NCBI GenBank assembly: GCA_011050235.1
Contig: DRGC01000002.1
Location: 62,001-126,000, forward strand
Source of the DNA: Phycisphaerae bacterium
GTDB taxonomy: Bacteria; Planctomycetota; Phycisphaerae; SM23-33
Reading direction: 5' to 3'
DNA length: 64,000 bases
The notes under the pieces are model-generated. The model saw only the letters and a list, made by a program, of their open reading frames with translations, ran no database searches and had not been told where the DNA came from. How positions within the stretch are numbered: the stretch's first letter is position 1; every line of letters begins with the position of its first letter. Position numbers and translations under genes: made by a program. Positions 36,577 through 49,400 of the stretch are shown here, in pieces.

Positions 36577-38604
36577 TCAGCGATCCGCGGGTGGATCGCC
36601 CGGCGAGCCCTGGCGAGCGACAGGGCCGATCTGCTCCTTGGCGGGCGGGAGATTATAGGTGTCGTTGAAGTAGAGCTCCCGCGACGCCTGGTAGTACGAC
36701 AGCATCCGCAGCCGTTGCTGCTCGATCTCGTCGGCGGCGATTTGGTCGGCGGGAATGTCTTCGAGGCCCTTGCGGCCGGTCCGCACAAGAAACGCATCGC
36801 GCCCCGGCGCCTGGACCAGCGCGCGGTCCCCGACGACCAGGGCCACCCGCTTGTCGTTGCGAAAGAAGGCGAACCCGTCATCGTCGACGGCCAACATGTT
36901 CCGCCCCAGGAAGCAATGCTCGTACGACCCGCCCAGCAGCGACAGGATCGTTGGGGCGATATCGGTATGGCTGGCGACGGACGTAATCCGTCGGGCCGGC
37001 ACGAGGCCGGGCGCGTAGAACAGGCACGGCACGTGGAAGCCCAGCACGTCGAGAATGTCGCCGGCGTTTTGCGTCCGCTCCTGGTCGGGGACCAGGACGA
37101 AAAGCGTCCGCTCGAAGTACGGCTCCTTCGCAGCCTGCTTGAAAAACTCCGCCAGCGCCCAGTCGGCGTAGCGGTAGGCGTTGAGTCGCCTGTTGATCTC
37201 CGTGTCGGTCGGCAGCAGCTCGGTCCGGCCGGCGGGGACATCGTAGGGCTCGTGGTTGGAGACGGTCTTGATGATGGCGAAGAACTTCTTGTCGCCCATC
37301 GCGACGAAGGTCTCGTTGACCTTCTTGAAAATGCCCTCATCGTGCGTGCCCCACACATTAGCCGGCTCGTTGGGGTCCATCTGCTCATGATCGATGAACC
37401 GCTCGACGCCGCCGGCTCCGAAGAATCCCTTCATATTGTCGAAGTCCGGGTTGCCGCCGAAGATGAACATCGTTTCATACCCACGCCGCTGAAGGATCTG
37501 CGCCAGGGTGAGGAAATTGCCCTGTGAACGGGAGCGCTTCATGATCGACCTGGCCTCGAGGTCGGGGTGGCCGCTCATGATGCCGATCAGCCCGCGGCAC
37601 GTCCGGTCGCCCACGGCATACATCCGGGAGAAGAAAACCCCCTGCTCGCACAGGGCATCCAGGTTGGGGGTTTGGCTTTCGCCGTGGCCCAGCACGCCCA
37701 CCGGACGACCGGCCATGCCCTCCATGACGATGATCACCACATTGGTGTCCTGCATGGGCCGGCCCGTGTCGGTCCGTCGCCACAGCGGGTTGCCCGGGCG
37801 ATTGAGGAACGTGTCGGCGTCCTGGGCCAGCATGTCGCGGGTGATGCGCCAGGCGGTCTCCACCGGCGGCATGGGGTAGTCGTCGGTGAGGTCCCTGCGA
37901 TCATGCATCTGCGACTTGTACGCCTCGCCGAGGGTGAAGAAGTTATTCATCGCCAGGTGGCAGACGGTCTTGTTGGTGCAGAAATACGCCGCCCCGAACC
38001 GCAGGCGGTGATGGCCAAGGCTGCCCCGCGCGGAGATCACACACAGCGCGATAACGGCAGTGGCCAGGATCGGCCGAGGCCAGATCGGCCCGGACGGACG
38101 GTCCCCGATCCAGAACGACCACCGGAACAGGCGATAGAACCCCCACCCAGCGACGATCGCCACGATCGGCATGGCCCAGACCGGATACATCTGCCAGATA
38201 TACTTGGCGATTTCCTCGAAGTGACCGAAGTAATCCATCGCCAGCCAGTTCAGTCGGCTGCCGAATTGAAGGAAGAAGAACCCCCCGCCGATCTCCACAA
38301 GCAGCACCACCGTCGCAGCCGCCGCAGCCATCACCGTGAGCGCCCGTCGAAACCAGCGCAGCCCAAAGGCCAGGTTCGGCGCGAGCGTCACAATCGCCGC
38401 CAGCGGGATCATGATGTAGCCGACGGCCACCCCGTCGTACCGCATGCCGACCAGGAAGCACCTGACGATTTGGCCCGCCGTCACCGACACCAGCGTGTCG
38501 CGAGTGGCGACCAGCAGGATGACCCGGAAGATGGCGAAGATCACCAGCAACGTCCCCGCAGTGATCCAGAACGGACGGATTCGCTGGCTGACCAGCACCG
38601 CCAA
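36577..38604 (-). CDS. Membrane-anchored LtaS-like sulfatase-fold transferase
   Basis: A 675-residue protein with about five membrane spans in the first 190 residues (for example 12-32, 58-78, 88-113, 143-162, 176-192) and an extracytoplasmic alkaline-phosphatase/sulfatase-fold domain. NVVIIVMEGMAGRPVG supplies metal ligand Glu295, and VGDRTCRGLIGIMSG holds the nucleophile Thr335. The pattern is that of lipoteichoic acid synthase and phosphoethanolamine or phosphoglycerol transferases, which modify envelope lipids or polysaccharides. Gram-negative members exist (OpgB/EptA relatives). The start is uncertain: TTG at 38604 or GTG at 38598, both with weak signals. Confidence 0.8.
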   Translation of the reverse strand: MAVLVSQRIRPFWITAGTLLVIFAIFRVILLVATRDTLVSVTAGQIVRCFLVGMRYDGVAVGYIMIPLAAIVTLAPNLAFGLRWFRRALTVMAAAAATVVLLVEIGGGFFFLQFGSRLNWLAMDYFGHFEEIAKYIWQMYPVWAMPIVAIVAGWGFYRLFRWSFWIGDRPSGPIWPRPILATAVIALCVISARGSLGHHRLRFGAAYFCTNKTVCHLAMNNFFTLGEAYKSQMHDRRDLTDDYPMPPVETAWRITRDMLAQDADTFLNRPGNPLWRRTDTGRPMQDTNVVIIVMEGMAGRPVGVLGHGESQTPNLDALCEQGVFFSRMYAVGDRTCRGLIGIMSGHPDLEARSIMKRSRSQGNFLTLAQILQRRGYETMFIFGGNPDFDNMKGFFGAGGVERFIDHEQMDPNEPANVWGTHDEGIFKKVNETFVAMGDKKFFAIIKTVSNHEPYDVPAGRTELLPTDTEINRRLNAYRYADWALAEFFKQAAKEPYFERTLFVLVPDQERTQNAGDILDVLGFHVPCLFYAPGLVPARRITSVASHTDIAPTILSLLGGSYEHCFLGRNMLAVDDDGFAFFRNDKRVALVVGDRALVQAPGRDAFLVRTGRKGLEDIPADQIAADEIEQQRLRMLSYYQASRELYFNDTYNLPPAKEQIGPVARQGSPGDPPADR

Positions 38605-38699
38605 GGCCCGCGCGCGGCCGGATCGTGATGTCTTATCTGTATGGGTCAGGGGATCGAACTTTCCATCGGTTAGGGGATCACATCCAGGAGGAGTTAATC

Positions 38700-38792
38700 A
38701 TGATACCAAAATCGACACGCGAATACTACGACGGAGCCCTCCCACCTTGGGGACGGCGAATCGCTCGGCCGACCAAGCATCGCAACGGCTGA
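38700..38792 (+). CDS. Possible 30-residue peptide with strong ribosome binding site
   Basis: An ATG at 38700 is preceded by AGGAGGAG at ideal spacing. The frame runs 30 codons (opening MIPKSTREYYDG, closing basic: RRIARPTKHRNG) to a TGA at 38790-38792. It lies in the divergent region upstream of the glycyl radical enzyme gene. A small protein or leader peptide is possible; I recognise no family. The perfect Shine-Dalgarno is the only evidence. Confidence 0.35.
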   Translation: MIPKSTREYYDGALPPWGRRIARPTKHRNG

Positions 38793-38798
38793 GAAGCG

Positions 38799-38807
38799 TG
38801 GTATAAT
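38799..38807 (+). promoter_or_regulatory. Extended -10 promoter for the glycyl radical enzyme gene
   Basis: TGGTATAAT is a perfect extended -10 element (TGn plus TATAAT). The expected -35 position (about 38779-38784) has no TTGACA, as is common when the TG extension is present. Transcription would begin near 38814, giving a short leader for the glycyl radical enzyme gene. Confidence 0.55.
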
Positions 38808-38863
38808 GGGCGGACGCCGAGGCGGAGGCCCCGGTGAAACAATATGGAGAAAGCAGGCAGGCC

Positions 38864-41056
38864 ATGATCAGTTCGCAAGAGACCCTCATCCGTATTCCGG
38901 GTATCGATCAGCCGGTGTCACTGACGCTGCCGCAGCCGTTGGCGAGCCTTCGTCAGGAGGCCTTGGATCGCCAGAAGCGCGGATGGGGTTGGAATGCGCC
39001 CCTAAGTGAGATGACGCTCGCCGAGGTCGCCGCATGGGCCGACCACACCGACCAGGAGAACTGGCAGATCTGGCGGGCCCGCCGCTTTGCCGCGCGCCTG
39101 GGCCACCTGCCGATCGAACTGGAAACCGGCGAGCCGGTCGTTGGCAAGCCCCTCATCCGCCAACTTACCGATGATGAGACGGCTCAGCAGGAAAAGGACG
39201 CCGAGCCGTTGAAATCCGTGCCGGCCTTCTCCGGCGGAGACACCGGCCATTTCCACCCCAACTACGCCAAGCTCTTCGAGTTGGGCATAAGCGGCCTGCT
39301 GGAAAAAACCGTTGCCGGGCGCGCCGCCTGCGGGCCGGACGAGGACGAGAAGCTCGCCTTCTACGACGCCTGCCGCATCGCCATGGAAGCGTTCGAGGCC
39401 TTCACCCGCCGCGTCGGGGCCGGCTGTCAGGCCAAGGCCGACGAAGAGCCCGATGCCGCCGACGAGTGGAACAATCTGGCCGGCATCTGCGACCGCATCG
39501 CGGCCGGCCCGCCGCGGACGTTCCACGAGGCCTGCCAGTTGATGTTTCTGACCTACGTGGCCTCCTGGTTCGCCGAAGACCACGTCATGACCTGCTACGG
39601 CCGAATGGACCGCACGCTCGGGGGGTTCTACGAGGCCGACATCGCCACCGGACGCCTGACGCCGCAAGAGGCGCTGAACATCATCTCCGGCATGTACATT
39701 CAGCTCAACCGCACCTGCCCGTACAGCCTGGCCGACGGCGTGATCGTCGGCGGCCGCGACGGCGACGGCAACGATGTCACCAACGATCTGACGTACCTCT
39801 GCCTGGTCGCCCGCTGGGCGACGTGGCTGTGCTATCCGACGCTGGCGGTGGCTTGGCACGAGAACACGCCCGACGAGTTGATGGATTTTTCGATGGAGAT
39901 GCTGTCCAGCGGCATCAACGACCCGGCCTTCTTCAATGATGAGGTGATCCCGGCCGGCCTGCAGGACCACGGTGTCTCGACGGCCGACTCGCACAACTTC
40001 ATGAACTCCACCTGCGTGGAGATCAAGACGGCCGGCAACAGCAACATCTGGGTGGCCACGCGATACCACAATTGCTGCGGCGCCCTGCTGGAGGCCATGC
40101 GCCGCCAGGTCGACGGCGAGTGCCCCCCCGCGGCCGACCTGGACGAACTGCAGGACCGCATCCGGGCGATCCTGGCCGACCAGGTGCGCGAGACGGCCGA
40201 GAGCCTCGACAAGACCTGGTCGCAGCGCGAGCAGACGGGGTGTTTCCCGTTCGCCAGTTGCATCATCGACGATTGCCTGGATCGCGGGCTGGACCACGAC
40301 CGCGGCGGGTGTCGGTACAACTGGGTGGAGAACTCGTTCGTGGGTCTGGCCAACCTGACCGACTCACTTGTCGCCATCGACGACCTGGTGTTCCGCAACG
40401 GCGAGATGACGCTGGAGGAGTTCTACGCGATCTGCAGCGATAACTTCGCCGACCACGAGCCGCTGCGCCAGCGGATTGAGACCGGCCTGCCGAAATACGG
40501 CAACGACGACGACCGCCCCGACGCAATCGCCACGGCCTGGGCCGACTATCTGTGCGAGATGACCGAATCGCACCTGATCGGCGGACACCGCTACGTGCCG
40601 GGCTTTTTCTGCCACATCAATCACGCATGGCTCGGCGCGGACACCGGCGCAACACCCGATGGCCGACTGGCGGGATTGGCCTTCGCCGATGGCGCCGGCG
40701 CCGCTCAGGGCCGCGACACCGGCGGGCCCACGGCCAGTGTGCTGTCGACGACCAAGTGGTCGCACCGCAAGGCGCTCGGCGGATTGGTGCACAACGTGCG
40801 GTTCTCCAGGCCGATGCTGGAGACGCCCCGCAACCGCCAGGCCGTCCGTACGATTGTCGAGACTTACCTCCGCCGCGGCGGATTCGAGATCCAGCTCAAT
40901 GTCCTTTCGACCGAGACGCTCCGCGATGCCCAAAAGAACCCGCAGGAGTACCGCGACCTGGTCGTCCGGGTGGCCGGCTACAGCGACTACTTCACCACGC
41001 TGATGAAAGAACTCCAGGACGAAGTCATCGCTCGCACGGAGTTCTCCGAGATGTAA
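38864..41056 (+). CDS. Glycyl radical enzyme (pyruvate formate-lyase/glycerol dehydratase family)
   Basis: A 730-residue glycyl radical enzyme. The C-terminal radical motif RVAGYSDYFTTLM (Gly705) is followed by LQDEVIARTEF, as in the family. The thiyl cysteine is Cys384, with Glu386, in FMNSTCVEIKTAGNSN. CVE is the arrangement of dehydratase-type members, which suggests elimination chemistry (diol or hydroxy acid) rather than C-C cleavage, although this is inference. No activating enzyme is adjacent; the two radical SAM genes at 57761 and 60749 are not of the activase type. The ATG at 38864 is chosen; a GTG at 38834 preceded by GGAGG would add ten residues. Confidence 0.9.
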   Translation: MISSQETLIRIPGIDQPVSLTLPQPLASLRQEALDRQKRGWGWNAPLSEMTLAEVAAWADHTDQENWQIWRARRFAARLGHLPIELETGEPVVGKPLIRQLTDDETAQQEKDAEPLKSVPAFSGGDTGHFHPNYAKLFELGISGLLEKTVAGRAACGPDEDEKLAFYDACRIAMEAFEAFTRRVGAGCQAKADEEPDAADEWNNLAGICDRIAAGPPRTFHEACQLMFLTYVASWFAEDHVMTCYGRMDRTLGGFYEADIATGRLTPQEALNIISGMYIQLNRTCPYSLADGVIVGGRDGDGNDVTNDLTYLCLVARWATWLCYPTLAVAWHENTPDELMDFSMEMLSSGINDPAFFNDEVIPAGLQDHGVSTADSHNFMNSTCVEIKTAGNSNIWVATRYHNCCGALLEAMRRQVDGECPPAADLDELQDRIRAILADQVRETAESLDKTWSQREQTGCFPFASCIIDDCLDRGLDHDRGGCRYNWVENSFVGLANLTDSLVAIDDLVFRNGEMTLEEFYAICSDNFADHEPLRQRIETGLPKYGNDDDRPDAIATAWADYLCEMTESHLIGGHRYVPGFFCHINHAWLGADTGATPDGRLAGLAFADGAGAAQGRDTGGPTASVLSTTKWSHRKALGGLVHNVRFSRPMLETPRNRQAVRTIVETYLRRGGFEIQLNVLSTETLRDAQKNPQEYRDLVVRVAGYSDYFTTLMKELQDEVIARTEFSEM

Positions 41057-41134
41057 CGCCGCCGTTTTGCCGGCAAGAATGAACTTCACCAGGACCTCTT
41101 CGGGCCCGGGTCGAACGTGCAGCCATAATTTTCT

Positions 41135-41163
41135 TTGACGTCGCTGCAGGCACAATGGATAAT
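41135..41163 (+). promoter_or_regulatory. Sigma-70-type promoter for the cold-shock gene
   Basis: TTGACG (41135-41140), a 17-base spacer and GATAAT (41158-41163) form a near-consensus promoter. Transcription from about 41170 would give a leader of roughly 195 bases before the cold-shock start codon. A TGAGAG-GAGTT-CTCTCA hairpin lies at 41189-41205 inside that leader. Confidence 0.65.
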
Positions 41164-41363
41164 CCAGGCTGATTAGGGTTGGCGGGGTTGAGAGGAGTTC
41201 TCTCAGGTCGTCAGCCAGCACGGTTAGCATCGCTGTTCGTTTGCAGCTTGCACCCAGGTTTACCGCATCTCGATGAGTGTTCATACCACTTCACCGTAGC
41301 GGATGAGTCGGCTTGGATGACGCTTGCAAATCTAGTGTGCTGATCTCTGAAGGAGCCATAACA

Positions 41364-41564
41364 ATGGCAACAGGTAAAGTGAAGTGGTTCAACGATTCCA
41401 AGGGCTTTGGTTTTGTCACGACGGATGACGGCACGGATGCATTTGTTCATCACGCCGACATCCAGGGCGACGGCTTCAAGTCGCTCACCGAAGGCGAGAC
41501 CGTGGAGTTCGAACTGACCGAAGGGCCCAAGGGTCCCAAGGCCATCAACGTCCGCAAGGTCTAA
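41364..41564 (+). CDS. Cold-shock domain protein (CspA-like)
   Basis: A 66-residue single cold-shock domain. RNA-binding motifs are KGFGFV (RNP1, residues 14-19) and DAFVHH (RNP2). It binds single-stranded RNA or DNA and acts as an RNA chaperone. AAGGAG precedes the ATG at 41364; the in-frame start at 41313 is spurious. The gene is alone, with its own promoter, a long untranslated leader as in temperature-controlled csp genes, and a strong terminator. Confidence 0.97.
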   Translation: MATGKVKWFNDSKGFGFVTTDDGTDAFVHHADIQGDGFKSLTEGETVEFELTEGPKGPKAINVRKV

Positions 41565-43388
41565 CCTGGTTGGATGTGAATCTAGAACGCCGCCCTTCGC
41601 GGGGCGGCGTTTCTTTTTGCGCCGGTCTGTAGGCCGCATTAGGCGCTATTGGATCACTGGCTCATCCAGGTGATCGTTGGCGGACAAGAATGACGTTGAA
41701 CGAGAATGCCTTTGCCACGTATACTTTTCCCGGCATCGAAATAAGCGCCTCTTCACCCGTATCCCTGGGCCCGGCGATGCGTGACCCAGGGGGCGCAAAC
41801 CGGCTGGTCGGCAGAGCAGGCGGCCAAAAGTCCTGTGGAGATTGCCGCTACGGGCGAAATTATCCGTGCACACTTAGATACGATTGGTGCAGACGATGGA
41901 CTTTGATCTGAATCAGGAGCAGGAACTCATTCGTCAATCGGTGCGCGAGTTTGCCGAAAAGGAGATTCGTCCCCGCGCTCACGATCTGGACCGCGAGGCG
42001 GTCTTCTCGGCCGAGCTCACCAGGAAGATGGGGGAGCTTGGCCTGTTCGGCATGGCGATTGATTCCAAGTACGGGGGCCAGGAGACCGACTATCTCTCCT
42101 ACATCCTCGCCGTCGAAGAACTCGCTCGCATCGACGGGTCGCAGGCGGCGACGATGTGCGCCCAGAACTCGCTCGGCATCTCGCCGATCCATGCCTTCGG
42201 CAGTGAAGAGCAGAAACAGCGTTACCTGCCAAAGCTCTGCACCGGCGAGCATGTGTGGGGGTTCGGCCTGACCGAGCCCGATGCGGGCTCCGACGCCGGC
42301 GGGACAAAGACCACCGCCCAGCGGGGCGACGACGGAAAATGGCGACTCAACGGGTCCAAGATATTCATCACGAACGGCTCGGCGGAGTGTTCGCTCGGCG
42401 TGACCGTTCAGGCCGTCACCGGGACCACCGACAACGGCAAGAAGGAGTACACCTGCTTCCTGCTTGATCGCGGCACGCCTGGGTACACGGCCGAGCCGAT
42501 GAAGGACAAGCTCCTGTGGCGCGCATCGGATACGGCGGAGATGTTCTTCGAAGATGTTGTCTTATCCGACGATCAGGTGCTGGGCCAGCAGGGAGACGGT
42601 TTTCGCCAGATGCTGTCAACGCTGACGGCAGGAAGGCTTTCCATCGCAGCGATGGGCGTGGGGTGCGCCCAAGGCGCCTATGAGCTGGGGCTGGATTATG
42701 CGACCAAGCGTCATCAGTTCGGCAAGCCGATCTCGACCTTCCAGGTCAATGCCTTCAAGCTCGCCGACATGGCCACCGGGCTGGAGCACGCGAGGTTGTT
42801 TCTCTATCGCGTGTGCTGGCTAAAGGATCAGGGCCGGCCCTATCTCAAGGAGGCCGCCATGGCCAAGCTGCATTGCGCCGAGGTCGCCGGCTTGTGCACG
42901 ACCCACGCATTGCAGCTTCACGGCGGCTATGGGTTCATGGGGGATTACGAGATCGAACGGTTCTTCCGCGACCAGAAGCTTCTGGAGGTGGGCGAAGGCA
43001 CATCCGAAATCCAGCGGTGGGTCATCGCCCGAGAGATCGGTTGTTATCCGGACAAGCATCGCGGGTAGATGGCCCGCCGCCGGCATCGATAGGCCGCGCC
43101 ACAACAAGGTGCGGATGTAAGGAAGTCAACGAATGGCCGAGAACGAAGTGGTCATTGTCAGTGCGCGTCGGACACCGATCGGTTCGTTCGGGGGTGCGCT
43201 TGCGTCCATGTCGGCCCCGCAGTTGGGCAGCGCAGCGATTCAGGCGGCCCTGGAGGGCCTGGACCTCGGCGACGCGGGCGTGAGCGAAGTGATCATGGGC
43301 AACGTCCTGACCGCCGGTGTGGGCCAGGCCCCGGCGCGGCAGGCTGCGCTGGCGGCCGGGGTGGCGGACAGCGCGGCCTGTACGACCA

Positions 43389-43422
<34 letters not shown>

Positions 43423-46400
43423 GATGCTGGCGGCCCAGGCCATCATCGCCGGCGACGCTGACACGGTGGTGGCCGGCGGCATGGAGAGCATGTCCAACGC
43501 GCCGTATCTGCTGGACAGGTCGCGGGCAGGCTATCGGCTGGGCCACGCGCAGGTGACCGACTCGGTGATCACCGACGGCCTGTGGGACCCCACCAACGAT
43601 TTCCACATGGGTCGCGCCGCCGAACTCTGCGCCGACAAGTACAACATCTCGCGAGAGGCCCAGGACGAGTTCGCCATCGAATCCTACAAGAAAGCGCTGG
43701 CTGCGCAGGAGAAGGGCTACTTCGAGGATGAGCTTGTCCCCGTAACGATCGAAGGCCGCAAGGGCCCCACGGTCGTCTCGCGGGACGAAGAGCCGCCCAA
43801 GGCGAAATTCGACAAGATCCCCACCCTAAAGCCGGTCTTCAAGAAAGACGGCACGATCACAGCGGCCAACGCATCGTCCATCAACGACGGGGCATCTGCG
43901 TGTGTCGTGATGGCGAAATCCAAGGCCCAGCAGTTGGGCCTCGAGCCGCTGGCCAGGATCGTGGCGCAGGTGTCGGTGGCCGCGGCGCCCGAGTGGTTCA
44001 CCACCGCGCCGATGGCCGCTGTCCGGGCGGTGCTGGCAAAGGCCGGGCTTGGGCTGGACGATATCGACCTGTTCGAAATCAATGAAGCCTTCGCGGTGGT
44101 TGCAATTGCGGCCCAGCAGGAATTGGCCCTGGACAAGGCCAAGCTCAACGTCCATGGCGGCGCCGTGGCGTTGGGGCATCCGATCGGGGCCAGCGGGGCT
44201 CGCATTCTGACGACGCTGTTGCACGCCATGAAACGCTACGATCGCAGGCGAGGGCTGGCCGTTCTGTGCATCGGCGGCGGCGAAGCAACGGCCGTTGTCG
44301 TGCAGCGCTAGTTGACCTCGCCGATCGCTGGGCAGCCTCGCGGGACAATGGTGCTTGCACTCGCGACGGACACGATGATATAAGACCTGGGCTTTACATC
44401 CGTTTTCACTAGGGAAAGGATCTCTTCGCATGATCAAGTTCAGCCAACGGCAACTGAGAATCCCCAAGTTGCTCCGACCCGTCTATCTGGTGACCGCTGG
44501 CCAGTCGAAGTTCGGCCGAGCCATGCCGGACAAGAGGACGGAAGAACTGTGCGTCGACGCCCTGACGATGGCGGCCAGGCTGATCGACAAGACGCCGGCG
44601 GAACTGAAGAGCTACATCCATTCCTGCTACTACGGCCATTTTGCCGATCACTTCGGCGATCAGCTTCTGGGCGAGTCGGTGATTCACGACCGGCTGGGGC
44701 TGGACCCGCTCGGCAACATTGGCGTCAAGACCGGCGGCGCGACGGGCGGCTCGACGCTCTGGGAGACGGTCAAGGCCGTCGCCTCGGGCTACTCCGACTG
44801 CGCGCTGGCGATGGGCTGGGAGCGGATGGACGAGGTGCCCACCGACGAGGGCAACCACCTGATCTCCTGTGCGGCCGACAAGGACTGGGAAACGCCGCTG
44901 GGCCACATCTACACCGGCTACTACGCCGTGATGGCCCAGAAGTACTGGCAGGTGTTCGGCAAGGAGGAGGAGTCGTTCCGCCGGACGCTGGCGGAAATCT
45001 CGGTGAAGCATCACGGCTACGCACGATTCAACCCTTACGCTCACTCACCCAAGAAGATCACCGTGGACGATGTCCTGGCCTCGCCGGTGGTGGCCTATCC
45101 GCTGCGGGCGTTGGACTGCTGCCTGATGAGCGTCGGCGCCGCCTGCGCCATCATCTGCGATGAGGACACCGCCTTTGAGCTGACCAAGAACACCAAGAAC
45201 AAGCCGCTGCGAATCTTTGTCGCCGCCGGCTCGCACACGCTTCGGCCCGCCTGCCGCCGCGACATGGACATCCCGCTGCTGCCGAACGAGACGGCCGATC
45301 AGTACGCCGACCTCAGCGAAAGGTTCCCCGGCGTGGATCGGTATCCCGGCTTCACGGGCTTTTTGGCGGCCAGGATGGCGGCCTATTACGGCTACGGCAT
45401 GGCGGGGGTGACGGACCCGATGGAGGACTTCGACGTCCTCGAACTGCACGACGCCTTCACGATCAGCGACGTGCAGACCTACGAAGACATCGGCCTGAGG
45501 CCATACGGATACGGGCGAGACTACGTGGAGTCCGGCGACTGCTATCACACCAATCCGCACACGGGCAAGCCGGGCAAACTGCCGTCGAACCTCTCCGGCG
45601 GCCTGATCGGCTGCATGCACGCGGTGGGTGCGACGGGCATCATGCAGACGCTCGAAGTCGCCAGCCACATCTGGAATCGCTGGGCCGAACTCCACGAGGA
45701 CGAGGCCTTGTGGAAAGCGTTCGGCCGTCAGAAGCCCGACGACTGGACCGACCTTCAGGTCAAAGGCGCCAAGCGCGGCATGGCGATCAGCCACGCCGGC
45801 GTCGGCTCACACGTGACGACCACCATTCTCATGGATCCGGATCATCTGCTGTCATAAGGAACAACAATGAGCAAGCAAGGAACTGTACGGGTCGTAAACG
45901 GCAGATATAAGTTCAGCGGCGAGTTCCATCACGCTACGCCCAACACGCCGATCACCAACGATGACGAAGGCGGCAAGCTCGTGGGAGTGACCAATCCCCG
46001 CGACATGACCTACGTCCACACCTACGGCGGCGAGGCGGTGTTCTTCGAGGGACTTGGCAAAGGCATCCTTTACGGCACGCGGTGCGACAACCCGAAATGC
46101 GAGTTCACCGGCACGCAATACATTCCCTTCCGTATTCATTGCCCCGACTGTCTCGGGCGCAACACGGTTGTGGACTTCACGAAGACTTGCCGGACGACCG
46201 CCACAGTGCATACCTTCATGGTGTGCGAGCGTTCGGGCGCCTTCAACGTGCTGGACAAGCCCATCAAGTTTATCAACATCGAGTTCGAAGGCGTGGGCAC
46301 GATCTTGATGAGCTACCTGTCGTTGGGCGAGCCGACCATCGGTATGAAGGTCGTCCCCATTTTCAGGACGACCGACCCGACGTTCACCATCACTGATCTG

Positions 46401-49400
46401 TCCTGGGTCCCCGAGGGCGCCGATGAGGGCGATCTGCCCGACGGGTTCACATTCGGGTGATTGGCCTTGAGCGAACGGATCGCCGAAAGTGCGCTCATCG
46501 CCGCAGGCGTTGACCCTGGCGTCGCCGGGGCCATCGCCGAACAAGCCAATTCGCTGATCGATTCCGTCGATGCCGAGGCCGCCTGGGCGCGGATCTCCCG
46601 GGAGATTCTCACGCCGGCGATTCCATTTGCCGCGCACAGCCTGCTGTACGAGGCGGTCTATTCTGAGCGGAGGGCGGACGACCCGCCTGCCCCCGCCTGG
46701 CTTCCGCCGGCCGGTTCGGTCGCGGCGACCAACATCGGCAAGCTCATGGCCGAGTTCGATCTGCCCGACTATCGGGCGCTGCACCGCTGGTCGGTGAACG
46801 ATCGCGCGGGATTCTGGGAAACGCTCATCGCCAGAGTTGGGATCACCTTCAAACGGGAGTACGAAACCGTTGTCGATCTGTCCGCGGGCGTGGAGGCCCC
46901 TCGCTGGCTGGCCGGCGCGCGGCTGAATATCGTGGATAGTTGCTTCTCCGCCCCACCGGATTCAACGGCCATCATGTATCAAAAGGACGGCCGGTTGAAC
47001 TGCATGACGTGCGCAGCGCTTCTGTCGGCCGTCAACCGGGCCGCCAACGGATTCACCGCAGCCGGCTATTCAACCGGCGATCGCATCGCCATCGCCATGC
47101 CCATGACGGTCGAGTCCGTTGTCGCCTACATGGGGGCCGTCAAGGCGGGGCTTGCGGTGGTCTCCATCGCCGACAGTTTTGCCCCTCATGAGATCGCCGT
47201 GCGTCTTCGCCTGACGGGAGCGGTCGGCATCATCACGCAGGATCACGTTCCGCGTACCGGCAAGATGCGGCCGATGTACACCAAGGTCGTCGAAGCCGAA
47301 GCGCCGCGAGCGATTGTCGCGCCCTGCGGTCGGAAGCTCTCCGTTACACTTCGGCCTGACGATCTGGAATGGAACCGTTTCCTGAGCGATGATGAGACTT
47401 TCGAGTCGATCGCTCGCGACCCACAGGATCACACCAACATCCTCTTTTCGTCGGGGACCACCGGCGAGCCGAAGGCCATCCCCTGGACCCAGACTACGCC
47501 GATCAAGGCCGCCGTCGACGGGCATCTGCATCACGATATCCGCCCCGGCGACGTGGTGGCCTGGCCGACGAACCTGGGCTGGATGATGGGACCGTGGCTG
47601 ATCTATGCCGCGCTGATCAACAAGGCGTCCATGGCGCTCTACGACGATGCTCCCACCCTCGGGGGCTTTGGCCAGTTCGTCCAGGACGCCAAGGTCACCA
47701 TGCTGGGCGTCGTGCCCAGCCTCGTGCGGGCGTGGCGGGCGTCAGGATGCATACGCGGCTGCGACTGGTCGGCCATCCGGGCGTTCAGTTCCACCGGCGA
47801 GTGTTCCAGCCGAGAGGACATGCTGTTTCTGATGTCGCTGGCCGGCTACAAGCCGATCATCGAATACTGCGGCGGCACGGAAATCGGCGGGGGCTACATC
47901 ACCGGAACCGTGGCCCAGCCGTCGGCGCCTTCGACGTTCTCCACGCCGGCGCTGGGGCTGGATCTTGCGATCCTCGACGACCAGGGCGCCCCCGCGACCA
48001 ACGGGGAGGTGTTCCTGATCCCACCTTCGATGGGACTTTCGAACGACCTGCTGAACCAGGACCACCACGCGGTGTACTTCGAGGGCACGCCGCGAGCCGC
48101 CGATGGCGCGGTGTTGCGGCGCCACGGGGACCAGATCGAGGCGCTCGCGGGCGGCTACTTCCGCGCTCACGGCCGAACCGACGATACGATGAACCTCGGC
48201 GGCATCAAGATCAGCTCCGCTGAGATCGAACGGACCACGCTCACCGTCCCCGGCGTGCAGGCGGCCGCCGCCGTAGCTGCGCCCGCGCCCGGCGGCGGGC
48301 CCGACCGCCTTGTGATGTTTGCCGTGCTCGATACGAGCCGCGACGTGGACACCGCCCGCCTAAAGACTGACATGCAGACCGCCATCAAGACCCAACTGAA
48401 CCCGCTGTTCAAGATCTATGACCTGGTGATCGTCGATGCGCTTCCTCGCACAGCCTCCAACAAGGTCATGCGTCGCGAACTGCGCCGCCAGTACCAAACC
48501 GATGCCGACAAGCCTGACGCCTGACGGTTATCGTCAACCGGGAGACAGCAGCCATGGAATACTTCCTGTTCGAGAAACGAGGGCACGTGGGCATCTTGAC
48601 CGTCAACCGCCCCAAGGCCCGAAACGCTCTTTGCACACCGCTGCTTGAAGAGCTGAACCGGTTCCTCACGGACGGCATCCAGGCCGAGCAGCTCCGCGCG
48701 CTGATTGTGACCGGGGCGGGAAAAGCGTTTATCGCCGGGGCCGACATCAAGGAGATGCTCGCCCTGACCGGCGAGGAGAACCAGGCCTTCTGCGAGCTTG
48801 GGCACGCGGCGACCCGGGCGCTGGAGGACCTGGAGATGCTGACGATCGCGGCGGTGAACGGCTTCGCTCTGGGCGGCGGGACGGAGGTGGCCCTGGCGTG
48901 CGATTTCATCTACGCCGCCGCCGGCGCCAAGCTCGGCCTGCCCGAAGTGACGCTGGGCCTGATCCCGGGCTTTGGCGGAACGCAACGGCTGGCCCGTGCG
49001 GTGGGGGGGCGGCAGGCGAAGGAACTGATTATGACCGGCCGAATGATAGACGCCCAGGAGGCGCTGGCGATCGGGCTGGTCAACAAGGTCGTCGAGCCGG
49101 ACGCGCTGCTGGACGAGGCGGTCGCCACGGCGGAAGTGATCCTGTCGAACTCGTTCTCGGCGACGATGAGGGCGAAGCGGGCGATCGACCAGGGAATCGA
49201 TCTTCCTCTGGTGAAAGGGCTGGAGTTGGAGCGAAAGGCGTTCGTCGAAGGGTTCGGGGACAAGGACAGGAAAGAGGGGCTGTCTTCGTTCGTGGAAAAA
49301 CGCAAGCCGAATTTCGAGTAGGGGTGCGGGCCCTTGGGGCGGGCTCAGATCAGCTCGGCGGTCAGTTCCATGATGTCTTTGACTTCGAGCCGGTCCTCGT